A stretch of 13,349 nt of DNA from DATJSJ01 sp035504175 (lineage in GTDB: Bacteria; Pseudomonadota; Alphaproteobacteria; Acetobacterales; Acetobacteraceae). Below are positions 1 through 7,064 of this stretch, one piece after another. Position 1 is the stretch's first letter. The number at the start of each line of letters is the position of its first letter. The notes under the pieces are model-generated. The model saw only the letters and a list, made by a program, of their open reading frames with translations, was not told where the DNA came from and did no database searches. Location of the stretch: positions 1 to 13,349 of the forward strand of contig DATJSJ010000102.1 of assembly GCA_035504175.1 (NCBI GenBank). Direction: 5' to 3'. The translations under genes and the position numbers were made by a program.

Positions 1-892
1 TGACGGAGCCGATGAAGGTAATGAACCCGGTCGCGGTCGGGGCGAACTCCAGGATCGGCGACATGCGCGCCATCAGGAACACGCCCGCCGTCACCATGGT
101 CGCGGCATGGATCAGGGCCGAGACCGGCGTCGGGCCCTCCATCGCGTCCGGCAGCCAGGTATGCAGAAACAGCTGCGCCGACTTGCCCATGGCGCCAAAG
201 AACAGCAGCACGCCGATCACCTCGTAGGCGCGCCAGTTCTCCCCGAACAGATGGTACAGCGCGCCCTCGTGCCCGGGCACCGCGCCGAAGATCACCGGGA
301 AGCTGATCGAGTCGAACTGGAAGAACACCAGCGCAATGCCGAGCGCGAACATCAGGTCGCCGATGCGATTGACGATCATTGCCTTGATGGCCGCGGCGCA
401 GGCCGAGGGCCGGTCATACCAGTAGCCGATCAGCAGGTAGGAGACGAGACCGACGCCCTCCCAGCCGAAGAACAGCTGCACCAGGTTGTTCGACGTCACC
501 AGCATCAGCATGGCGAAGGTGAACAGGCTGAGGTAGCTGAAGAAGCGGTGGCGCGGGTATTTGTCATGCGCCATGTAGCCGATGCTGTAGATATGGATCA
601 GCATCGACACGAACGTCACCATCGCCACCATCACGGCGGAAAGCGCGTCGTAGCGCAGGTCCCATTCGACGTGGAACGTGTCGGACTGGATCCAGGTCGC
701 GATCGGCATCGCCGCCGCGGCCGGCACGCTGGCGGTCAGCATCGGCACGAAAGTCGCGACACCACAGGCGGCGGCGACCGCCATGCAGAGGATCGTGACA
801 CCCTCGCTCGCCCGGTCACCGATGACCCGGCCGAGCAGCCCGGCGATGAGCGATCCGACGAGCGGGGCAAAGACGGCGATCGGATACAGCAT
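1..892 (-). CDS. nuoL: NADH-quinone oxidoreductase subunit L (5' part, cut by window edge)
   Basis: Distal antiporter-like membrane subunit of complex I, which translocates protons and carries the long lateral helix at its C-terminus. Only the first 297 codons are in the window, about half of a usual NuoL; the frame is open to base 2. Visible family marks are GWEGVGLVSYLLIGYW near residues 143-158 (Glu145 is the conserved TM5 glutamate), NRIGDL at 175-180, AMGKSAQ with the pumping Lys237, and WLPDAMEGPTPVSALIHAAT from 246 with His262. Several hydrophobic helices precede these. The ATG at 892 lies one base after the nuoK stop and has AAGGG five bases upstream, so translation is probably coupled to nuoK. 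NuoM and NuoN share this fold, but the N-terminal sequence and the place after nuoK fit NuoL. The lateral helix lies outside the window. Confidence 0.96.
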   Translation of the reverse strand, partial: MLYPIAVFAPLVGSLIAGLLGRVIGDRASEGVTILCMAVAAACGVATFVPMLTASVPAAAAMPIATWIQSDTFHVEWDLRYDALSAVMVAMVTFVSMLIHIYSIGYMAHDKYPRHRFFSYLSLFTFAMLMLVTSNNLVQLFFGWEGVGLVSYLLIGYWYDRPSACAAAIKAMIVNRIGDLMFALGIALVFFQFDSISFPVIFGAVPGHEGALYHLFGENWRAYEVIGVLLFFGAMGKSAQLFLHTWLPDAMEGPTPVSALIHAATMVTAGVFLMARMSPILEFAPTATGFITFIGSV

Positions 893-893
893 C

Positions 894-1202
894 TCAGCCC
901 TTCATCAGGTTGACGTCCTCGACCTCGATCGAGCCGCGGTTGCGGAAATAGATCACCACGATGGCAAGACCGATCGCCGCTTCCGCCGCCGCGACGGTGA
1001 GCACGAACATGGCGAAGACCTGCCCGGCCAGGTCGCCGAGTGCCGCCGAGAACGCCACCAGGTTGAGATTGACCGCGAGCAGGATCAGCTCGATCGACAT
1101 CAGAATGATGATGACATTCTTGCGGTTGAGGAAGATGCCGAAAATCCCCAGCACCAGCAGGATGGCGCTGACCGCGAGATAATGCCCGATGCCCACCGCC
1201 AT
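894..1202 (-). CDS. nuoK: NADH-quinone oxidoreductase subunit K
   Basis: Small membrane subunit of complex I (ND4L homologue), 102 residues, the usual family length. Three hydrophobic helices are evident, at about residues 6-24, 29-52 and 61-86. The two membrane glutamates essential in E. coli NuoK (Glu36 and Glu72) correspond to Glu38 in MSIELILLAVNLNLVAFS and Glu74 in VAAAEAAIGLAIVV. The ATG at 1202 shares one base with the nuoJ stop (TGATG) and is preceded by a strong Shine-Dalgarno GGGAGGG eight bases upstream, which settles the start even though the frame is open further upstream. It lies between nuoJ and nuoL, as in most nuo operons. Nothing unusual is seen. Confidence 0.97.
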   Translation of the reverse strand: MAVGIGHYLAVSAILLVLGIFGIFLNRKNVIIILMSIELILLAVNLNLVAFSAALGDLAGQVFAMFVLTVAAAEAAIGLAIVVIYFRNRGSIEVEDVNLMKG

Positions 1203-1891
1203 CAGTGATGCCCTCCCGCCGCCGGCTCCGCCTCGTCCTTTTCCTCGGGCGGCTCGACCACCACCGGCCGGCGCACGCCAAGCTCGGCGATCCCGGCGTG
1301 CAGCGGCGCCGGCACCAGCTCCAGCGTCTCCGCGACCACGCGTCCGGTCTGCAGCCGGATCACCTGCCGCCGCGCCTCGCGCCGGTCGCGCAACGTCAGC
1401 ACGATCGCCCCGATCATCGCGACCAGCAGCACAAGACCGGCGATCTGGAACAGCAGCACGTAATCCGTGTAGATCACGCTGCCCAGCGCCGCGGTGTTGT
1501 GCACCGCCAGCGGCTGCGGCGACAGGCGCAGCGTCGGCGCCTCCGGCGCGATCTGCCAGCCGGTCACCACCAGCGCGAGCTCGATCAGCAGCACCGCGCC
1601 GATCGCGGCACCAACCGGCGCGTAGCGCTGGAACCCTTCGCGGAGCTGGGTGAAATCCACGTCCAGCATCATCACGACGAACAGGAACAGCACCGCGACC
1701 GCGCCGACATACACGATAACCAGAATCATCGCCAGGAACTCCGCCCCGGCGATGAGGAACAGCGCCGCGGCGTTGAAGAAGGCGAGAATCAGGAACAGCA
1801 CGGAGTGCACGGGATTGCGCGCCGAGACCACCATGGCGGCCGAGACCACCAGGATGACGGCGAACACCCAGAAGGCGAGGGTGACTAGCAT
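1202..1891 (-). CDS. nuoJ: NADH-quinone oxidoreductase subunit J
   Basis: Membrane subunit of complex I (ND6 homologue), 229 residues, somewhat longer than E. coli NuoJ (184). The family signature VIVYVGAVAVLFLFVVMMLD lies at about residues 58-77 in TM3, the helix whose pi-bulge takes part in the conformational coupling of complex I. Four further hydrophobic segments are visible, one at the N-terminus and the last near residues 145-170. The C-terminal 25 or so residues are charged and Pro/Glu-rich and end in GGHH, probably a soluble tail. The ATG at 1891 has an in-frame TGA 12 bases upstream, so no longer start is possible; GGTGA nine bases upstream is a weak ribosome site. Unlike its neighbours it is separated from the gene before it (nuoI) by 69 nt, which holds a perfect palindrome and a possible 12-codon leader ORF. 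Confidence 0.96.
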   Translation of the reverse strand: MLVTLAFWVFAVILVVSAAMVVSARNPVHSVLFLILAFFNAAALFLIAGAEFLAMILVIVYVGAVAVLFLFVVMMLDVDFTQLREGFQRYAPVGAAIGAVLLIELALVVTGWQIAPEAPTLRLSPQPLAVHNTAALGSVIYTDYVLLFQIAGLVLLVAMIGAIVLTLRDRREARRQVIRLQTGRVVAETLELVPAPLHAGIAELGVRRPVVVEPPEEKDEAEPAAGGHH

Positions 1892-1923
1892 GACAGGCCG
1901 TCACCGCGCCGCAGTTCGTTCAT
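1885..1923 (-). other. Possible 12-codon leader ORF overlapping the nuoJ start
   Basis: In the nuoI-nuoJ gap an ATG at 1923 opens a short frame (MNELRRGDGLSC) that stops at TAG 1887-1885, seven bases into nuoJ. A good Shine-Dalgarno (GGGTGA) lies five bases before this ATG, better placed than the weak one of nuoJ itself. Ribosomes ending here would sit on the nuoJ start codon, so the ORF could couple nuoJ translation across the gap. No homology is recognisable and chance is a real alternative. Confidence 0.2.
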
Positions 1924-1932
1924 GTCGATCAC

Positions 1933-1956
1933 CCGGGCCGCCGGCCGGCGGCCCGG
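1933..1956. repeat. Perfect 24-bp GC palindrome between nuoI and nuoJ
   Basis: The arm CCGGGCCGCCGG is followed at once by its exact reverse complement CCGGCGGCCCGG, giving 24 bases with no mismatch. It begins five bases after the nuoI stop in the direction of transcription. In mRNA it could form a very stable hairpin (about 10 G-C pairs with a tight loop). No T-tract follows, so it is not a typical intrinsic terminator. A role in mRNA 3'-end protection or processing is inferred. Confidence 0.6.
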
Positions 1957-1960
1957 CTCC

Positions 1961-2449
1961 TCACCGGTAGGGGGCGTCCAGCTCCAGCCGCTTGGCGATC
2001 TCGGCTTCCCAGCGGTCGCCGTTCTCCAGCAGCTTGTTCTTGTCGTACATCAGCTCTTCGCGCGTCTCGGTGGCGAACTCGAAGTTCGGCCCCTCGACGA
2101 TCGCATCCACCGGGCAGGCTTCCTCGCACAGCCCGCAATAGATGCACTTGGTCATGTCGATGTCATAGCGCGTCGTGCGACGCGAGCCGTCGGCGCGCGG
2201 CTCGGCCTCGATCGTGATCGCCTGCGCCGGACAGATCGCCTCGCACAGCTTGCAGGCGATGCATCGCTCCTCGCCGTTCGGGTAGCGACGCAGCGCATGC
2301 TCGCCCTTGAAGCGCGGACTGATCGGGCCTTTCTCGTACGGGTAGTTGATCGTTGCCTTGGGCTTGAAGAAGTAGCGCAGTGTCAGTGCGAGACCGGCGA
2401 CAAGCTCGGTCAGCAGCAGACTGCGGGCGGTGCGATCGAGGAAGGCCAT
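1961..2449 (-). CDS. nuoI: NADH-quinone oxidoreductase subunit I (2x 4Fe-4S ferredoxin-like)
   Basis: Peripheral-arm subunit of complex I (TYKY homologue) carrying clusters N6a and N6b, which pass electrons from NuoG towards N2 in NuoB. It has 162 residues, normal for alphaproteobacteria. Two 4Fe-4S motifs are complete: CIACKLCEAICP (Cys63, 66, 69, 73) and CIYCGLCEEACP (Cys102, 105, 108, 112). An amphipathic N-terminal segment (about residues 5-28, ending in RYFFKPKATINYPYEKG) matches the membrane-surface helix of the family. The ATG at 2449 has GGGA about eight bases upstream. It lies 141 nt after nuoH, a gap filled by a palindromic repeat, and 69 nt before nuoJ. Confidence 0.98.
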   Translation of the reverse strand: MAFLDRTARSLLLTELVAGLALTLRYFFKPKATINYPYEKGPISPRFKGEHALRRYPNGEERCIACKLCEAICPAQAITIEAEPRADGSRRTTRYDIDMTKCIYCGLCEEACPVDAIVEGPNFEFATETREELMYDKNKLLENGDRWEAEIAKRLELDAPYR

Positions 2450-2470
2450 GGCTACAGTCCCAAAGGAAGG

Positions 2471-2588
2471 AAGGCCAGGGGGCTCTGCCCCCTGAACCCC
2501 CGCAGGGGCCGGAGGCCCCAGACCCCCATCACTTTAAGTATTGCGGGTCTGAGGGCGCCTGCCCCCAGCGGGCGGGTTCCCTGGCCTT
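2471..2588. repeat. REP-like composite palindromic element between nuoH and nuoI
   Basis: A 118-bp element is bounded by perfect 10-bp terminal inverted repeats, AAGGCCAGGG at 2471-2480 and CCCTGGCCTT at 2579-2588. Inside are further inverted repeats: GGGGGC/GCCCCC (2478-2483 with 2487-2492, loop TCT), GGGGCC/GGCCCC (2505-2510 with 2514-2519, loop GGA), and CAGACCC/GGGTCTG (2519-2525 with 2545-2551) around an AT-richer core, ACTTTAAGT. It fills nearly the whole nuoH-nuoI gap. No target-site duplication is evident. The structure resembles dispersed REP/MITE-type intergenic repeats; the link to Acetobacteraceae-type repeats is from memory and unverified. It has no coding capacity. Confidence 0.65.
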
Positions 2589-2590
2589 GC

Positions 2591-3601
2591 TTATGCAACA
2601 TGCGGCACCCACCCGACGGCCATCAGCACGCCCGCCGTGATCACCAGCCAGATCAGCGACGCCGGCAGGAACACCTTCCACCCCAGCCGCATCAACTGAT
2701 CGTAGCGAAAACGCGGCAGCGTCGCCCGCACCCACAGGAACACGAACAGGCAGACGCAGATCTTCAGGATCAGCCAGATCGGCCCGATCTGCGGCAGCCA
2801 GCCGAACGGCCCCAACCAGCCACCGAGGAACAGGATGCTGGTCATCGCCGACATCAGGATCATGTTGGCGTACTCGCCGAGGAAGAACAGCGCAAACGCC
2901 ATGGCGCTGTACTCGACGAAGAACCCGGCGACGATCTCGCTCTCCCCCTCCGGCAGGTCGAACGGCGACCGGTTGGTCTCCGCCAGGGCCGAGATGAAGA
3001 AAACGATGAACATCGGGAACAGCGGGATGCAGAACCAGATATGCCGCTGCGCCAGCACGACCTCGTTCAGGTTCAGACTGCCGACGCACAGCAGCACCGA
3101 GACGATGACGAATCCGATCGAGACCTCGTAGCTGACCATCTGCGCCGCCGAGCGCAGCGCGCCGAGGAAGGCGTATTTCGAATTGCTCGCCCAGCCGGCG
3201 ATGATGATGCCGTACACGCCGAGCGAGCTGATCGCGAACAGGTACAGCACGCCCACGTTGATGTCGGCGATCGCCCAGCCGTTGTTCACCGGGATCACCG
3301 CCCACGCGATCATCGCCAGCGTGAAGGTCAGCATCGGCGCAATGATGAACAGGAACCGGTTCGCCCCCATCGGGATGACCGTTTCCTTCATCACCATCTT
3401 CAGCGCGTCGGCAAAGGGCTGCCACAGCCCGAACGGCCCGACCACGTTCGGCCCGCGACGCAGCTGGATCGCGGCCAGCACCTTGCGCTCCGCCAAGGTC
3501 AGATAGGCCACGCCGATCAGCAGCGGCACCAGCAGCGCCAGCGCCTCGAGAAAGGTGAGGATGATCAGGCCAATCGTGGTGTGCAGAAAAAAATGCGCCA
3601 C
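2591..3601 (-). CDS. nuoH: NADH-quinone oxidoreductase subunit H
   Basis: Membrane subunit of complex I (ND1 homologue) that forms the quinone-entry chamber with NuoB and NuoD. It has 336 residues, the family length, with about eight hydrophobic helices. Conserved stretches are LTLAERKVLAAIQLRRGPN (about 34-52), the acidic helix and loop region SYEVSIGFVIVSV, and AETNRSPFDLPEGESEIVAG, all near the quinone site and the start of the proton path. The start is taken as GTG at 3601, one base after the nuoG stop; no ATG lies near, and the N-terminus then aligns naturally with the family. Codons 3-6 contain a run of seven T. Translation is probably coupled to nuoG. It ends in TAA at 2593-2591, just before the palindromic repeat. 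Confidence 0.96.
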   Translation of the reverse strand: MAHFFLHTTIGLIILTFLEALALLVPLLIGVAYLTLAERKVLAAIQLRRGPNVVGPFGLWQPFADALKMVMKETVIPMGANRFLFIIAPMLTFTLAMIAWAVIPVNNGWAIADINVGVLYLFAISSLGVYGIIIAGWASNSKYAFLGALRSAAQMVSYEVSIGFVIVSVLLCVGSLNLNEVVLAQRHIWFCIPLFPMFIVFFISALAETNRSPFDLPEGESEIVAGFFVEYSAMAFALFFLGEYANMILMSAMTSILFLGGWLGPFGWLPQIGPIWLILKICVCLFVFLWVRATLPRFRYDQLMRLGWKVFLPASLIWLVITAGVLMAVGWVPHVA

Positions 3602-3602
3602 G

Positions 3603-5708
3603 TCACTCGGCCGCTTCCAGCGCGGGCGCCTCGCCGCGGGTCAGCACGCGTACGCACTCCTGCATCGTGGGACTCGCCCGGCTGATCGGATTGCCCAGGT
3701 AATAGACCGGTACGGCCGGCCGGAACGCATCCGCGGCCACTGCCGCCGGATCGCCGGCCGGCCCGCCGGGATCGGTGCAGGCCAGCCGCGCGTAGCGCCG
3801 GCCGCGCTCGAACACCGGATTCACCTCAACCAGTCGGCGACGCACGCCATCCAGATCGTCATACGGCAGGCGATGGCCGATCACCTCGCTGACCGCGCGC
3901 AGGATGCGCCAGTCCTCGCGCGCCTCTCCGGGTGGCAGCACCGCGACGAAACCGCGCTGCACCCGGCCCTCGGTGTTCACGTAGGTGCCGTTCTTCTCGG
4001 TATACGCGGCGCCCGGCAGGATCACGTCCGCGCGCGCCGCGCCGCGATCGCCGTGATGCCCCTGGTAGATGACGAAGGTATCCGGTCCGATCCGACTCGT
4101 GTCGAACTCATCGGCGCCGAGCAGCCAGAGCACATCGACCCCGCCGCCGAGCATGCCCTCCATGTCGCGCCCCTGCGGCCCCGGCAGGAAGCCGAGATCG
4201 AGCGCGCCGACCCTGGCGGCGGCGGTGTGCAGCACGTTGAACCCGTGCCAGTCCGCGGTCAGCGCCCCGACCGCGCCGGCGAGCCGCCAGCATGCAGCCA
4301 GCACCGCTGCCCCGTCCGGTCGCGCCAGCGCGCCCTGCCCGACCAGGATCATCGGCCGCTTCGCCTGCCGGAGCGCGGTGGCGAAATCCACCGTCGCGCT
4401 CTCCGCCGGCTCGCGCGTCACGCGCTCCTGCAAGCCGGAAAGCGCCACGGGCGTATCGCCGAGCCAGTGCACCGGATAAGTGAGCGCCGCCTCCGGCCCG
4501 ATCATTCCCACGGCACACGCGCCCTGCATCCAGCGCTTGCGGATGCGCGCGTTCAGCACCGGCGCCTCATGTCGCGGGTTCGCGCCGACGATCAGCAGCG
4601 CGTCCGCTTCGTCGATGCCGGCGATCGAACTGTTGAACAGGTAGAAATCCCGCCGCGACGCGTCGAGCCGCGCACCGTCCTGCCGGCAGTCGAGATTGGC
4701 CGAGCCCAGCGCCGTCATCAGATCGCGCAGCGCCACCATGCTCTCGGCGTCGCAAAGGTCGCCGGCGATCGCGCCGATCCGCTCGCCCGGCAGCGCCCGG
4801 CCGCCGGGACGCAGCCGCTCGGCGATCGCCGTGAACGCCTCGGTCCAGCTCGCCGGGCGCAGCTTGCCGTCGCGCCGCACCCAGGGCCGGTCCAGCCGCC
4901 GCCGCTTCAGCCCGTCGAGCGAAAACCGCGACTTGTCGCCCAGCCACTCCTCGTTGATGTCGTCATTGACGCGCGGCAGGATGCGCAGCACCTCGGCGCC
5001 GCGCGCATCGATGCGGATCGCGGTGCCGAGCGCGTCCAGCACGTCGACGCTGTCGGTCTTCTTCAGCTCCCAGGGCCGCGAGACGAAGGCATAGGGCTTG
5101 GAGGTGAGCGCGCCGACCGGGCAGATGTCGATCAGGTTGCCGGACAGCTCCGAGGTCAGCGCCCGCTCGACATAGGTCGTGACCTCCATGTCCTCGCCGC
5201 GCGCGGTGGCACCGAGTTCCGGCACGCCGGCGATCTCGGCCGAGAAGCGGATGCAGCGCGTGCACTGGATGCAGCGCGTCATCACGGTCTTCACCAGCGG
5301 GCCGAGATACTTGTCCTTCACCGCCCGCTTGTTCTCGAGATAGCGCGAATGGTCGCGGCCATAGGAGAAGGCCTGGTCCTGCAGGTCGCACTCGCCGCCC
5401 TGGTCGCAGATCGGGCAATCCAGCGGATGGTTGATCAGCAGGAATTCCATCACGCCGCGCCGCGCCTGGCGCACCATCGGGCTGTCTGTCTTCACCACCA
5501 TCCCGTCCGCGACCGGATAGGCACAGGAGGCGACCGGCTTCGGCGCCTTCTCGACCTCAACCAGGCACATGCGACAATTGCCGGCGATCGACAGCCGGTC
5601 ATGATAGCAGAAGCGCGGAATCTCCCGCCCCGCCGCCTCGCAGGCCTGGATCAGCGCCGAACCGTTCGGAACCTCGACCTCGATCCCGTCGATGGTGAGC
5701 TTGGCCAT
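3603..5708 (-). CDS. nuoG: NADH-quinone oxidoreductase subunit G (iron-sulfur, molybdopterin-oxidoreductase-like)
   Basis: Largest peripheral subunit of complex I (75-kDa homologue), 701 residues. It holds clusters N1b, N5 and N4, which carry electrons from NuoF to NuoI. The N-terminal ferredoxin domain has 2Fe-2S ligands Cys34, 45, 48 and 62. Next comes the His-Cys3 motif of N5 (His94, Cys98, Cys101, Cys107 in LINHPLDCPICDQGGECDLQ). Cluster N4 is ligated by Cys146, 149, 152 (CIQCTRC) and Cys196 (DICPVGALTSKPY). The rest is a molybdopterin-oxidoreductase-like domain that binds no metal in complex I. The CxxC-type N7 ligands of E. coli and Thermus NuoG are absent, as in alphaproteobacteria and mitochondria. 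ATG 5708 (MAKLTIDG) is chosen over an open frame running 92 codons further up into nuoF, because it fits the family N-terminus and has GGAG eight bases upstream. Five bases separate it from nuoF. Confidence 0.97.
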   Translation of the reverse strand: MAKLTIDGIEVEVPNGSALIQACEAAGREIPRFCYHDRLSIAGNCRMCLVEVEKAPKPVASCAYPVADGMVVKTDSPMVRQARRGVMEFLLINHPLDCPICDQGGECDLQDQAFSYGRDHSRYLENKRAVKDKYLGPLVKTVMTRCIQCTRCIRFSAEIAGVPELGATARGEDMEVTTYVERALTSELSGNLIDICPVGALTSKPYAFVSRPWELKKTDSVDVLDALGTAIRIDARGAEVLRILPRVNDDINEEWLGDKSRFSLDGLKRRRLDRPWVRRDGKLRPASWTEAFTAIAERLRPGGRALPGERIGAIAGDLCDAESMVALRDLMTALGSANLDCRQDGARLDASRRDFYLFNSSIAGIDEADALLIVGANPRHEAPVLNARIRKRWMQGACAVGMIGPEAALTYPVHWLGDTPVALSGLQERVTREPAESATVDFATALRQAKRPMILVGQGALARPDGAAVLAACWRLAGAVGALTADWHGFNVLHTAAARVGALDLGFLPGPQGRDMEGMLGGGVDVLWLLGADEFDTSRIGPDTFVIYQGHHGDRGAARADVILPGAAYTEKNGTYVNTEGRVQRGFVAVLPPGEAREDWRILRAVSEVIGHRLPYDDLDGVRRRLVEVNPVFERGRRYARLACTDPGGPAGDPAAVAADAFRPAVPVYYLGNPISRASPTMQECVRVLTRGEAPALEAAE

Positions 5709-5713
5709 GCGCC

Positions 5714-7027
5714 CTACTCCGCCGCCAGCGGCATCGCCGGGCCGCGCGACGGTTTCGCCGAGCGCTTGTACTCGGCGATGCGTTGCTCGATCGCCGGCCG
5801 GCAATGCCGGATCAGCCCCTGGATCGGCCAGGCCGCCGCATCGCCGAGCGCGCAGATCGTGTGGCCTTCGACCTGACGCGTCACCTGCTCGAGGATGTCG
5901 ATCTCCTCCAGCTCGGCCCTTCCCTCGACCATGCGCGCCAGCACGCGCATCATCCAGCCGGTACCCTCGCGGCAGGGCGTGCACTGGCCGCAGCTCTCAT
6001 GCTTGTAGAACTTGGCCAGCCGCCAGATCGCCTTGATCACGTCGGTCGATTTGTCCATCACGATCACCGCGGCGGTGCCGAGCCCGCTCTTGACGTCGCG
6101 CAGGCTGTCGAAATCCATCAGCACGGTGTCGCAGATCTCCTTCGGCAGCAGCGGTACCGACGACCCGCCGGGAATGATCGCCAGCAGATTGTCCCAGCCG
6201 CCACGCACGCCGCCGGCATAGGTCTCGATCAGCTCGCGCAGCGGAATGCCGAGCTCCTCCTCGACGTTGCACGGCTTGTTCACGTGGCCGGAGATGCAGA
6301 ACAGCTTGGTGCCGGTGTTCTTCGGCCGCCCCAGCGCCGAGAACCAGGAGGCGCCGCGCCGCATGATGGTTGGCGCGACGGCGATGCTCTCGACATTGTT
6401 CACAGTGGTCGGGCAGCCATACAGCCCGACTGCCGCCGGGAAGGGCGGCTTCAGCCGCGGCTGGCCCTTCTTGCCCTCCAGGCTCTCGAGCAGCGCGGTC
6501 TCCTCGCCGCAGATATAGGCGCCGGCGCCGCGGTGCAGATACAGATCGAAATCAAAGCCGGAGCCGCAGGCATTCCTGCCGATCAGCCCGGCGGCGTAGG
6601 CCTGGTCGATCGCCGCCTGCAGGTTGCGCGCCTCGTTGTAGAACTCGCCGCGGATGTAGATGTAGGACGCATGCGCGCCCATGGCGAAGGAGGCGACCAG
6701 GGCGCCCTCGATCAGCTTGTGCGGATCGTGGCGCATGATGTCCCGGTCCTTGCAGGTGCCGGGCTCGCTCTCGTCGGCATTGATGACCAGGTAGTGCGGC
6801 CGCCCGTCCGACTGCTTCGGCATGAAGGACCATTTCATGCCGGTCGGGAACCCGGCGCCGCCGCGTCCGCGCAGACCGGACGCCTTCATCTCGTCGACCA
6901 GCGCCTCGCGCCCGCGCGCCAGGATCGCCCCGGTGCCATCCCAGTCGCCGCGCCGGCGCGCCCCGTCCAGCGCCCAGTCGTGCTGGCCGTAGAGATTGGT
7001 GAAGATGCGGTCGCGGTCTTGCAGCAT
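5714..7027 (-). CDS. nuoF: NADH-quinone oxidoreductase subunit F (NADH- and FMN-binding)
   Basis: NADH-oxidising subunit of complex I (51-kDa homologue), 437 residues. It binds NADH and FMN and passes electrons to its own 4Fe-4S cluster N3. The glycine-rich nucleotide/FMN loop GLRGRGGAGFPTGMKW is at about residues 51-66. Next comes GAGAYICGEETALLESLEG, then a second conserved stretch around GYGCPTTVNN-like residues (here LYGCPTTVNNVES). The N3 ligands are in ESCGQCTPCREGT, with the fourth cysteine in HTICALGDAAAWP near the C-terminus. ATG 7027 begins MLQDRDRIFTNLYG, the typical alphaproteobacterial N-terminus, with GAGG ten bases upstream. The frame stays open above it into nuoE, but that extension is not family-like. 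The gap to nuoE is 37 nt and contains a hairpin. Confidence 0.97.
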   Translation of the reverse strand: MLQDRDRIFTNLYGQHDWALDGARRRGDWDGTGAILARGREALVDEMKASGLRGRGGAGFPTGMKWSFMPKQSDGRPHYLVINADESEPGTCKDRDIMRHDPHKLIEGALVASFAMGAHASYIYIRGEFYNEARNLQAAIDQAYAAGLIGRNACGSGFDFDLYLHRGAGAYICGEETALLESLEGKKGQPRLKPPFPAAVGLYGCPTTVNNVESIAVAPTIMRRGASWFSALGRPKNTGTKLFCISGHVNKPCNVEEELGIPLRELIETYAGGVRGGWDNLLAIIPGGSSVPLLPKEICDTVLMDFDSLRDVKSGLGTAAVIVMDKSTDVIKAIWRLAKFYKHESCGQCTPCREGTGWMMRVLARMVEGRAELEEIDILEQVTRQVEGHTICALGDAAAWPIQGLIRHCRPAIEQRIAEYKRSAKPSRGPAMPLAAE

Positions 7028-7048
7028 GCGCGTCAGGCCTCGCAGCGC

Positions 7049-7064
7049 GGCGCCGGGCGGCGCC
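7049..7064. repeat. Small GC hairpin directly after nuoE
   Basis: GGCGCC at 7049-7054 and GGCGCC at 7059-7064 can pair across a four-base loop, immediately after the nuoE stop and before the nuoF ribosome site. There is no T-tract, so termination is unlikely. It is one of three structured intercistronic gaps in this operon. Confidence 0.4.

Noticed and set aside
1922..3685. A 587-codon plus-strand open frame antisense to nuoI and nuoH
   Set aside because: Same kind of shadow: it runs across two genes and the repeat between them, and its translation is low-complexity Arg/His/Gln/Asp-rich.
3555..5876. A 773-codon plus-strand open frame antisense to nuoG
   Set aside because: Arg/His/Asp/Gln-rich translation with no domain or motif, exactly opposite a clear nuoG; in high-GC DNA third-position bias creates long antisense frames.
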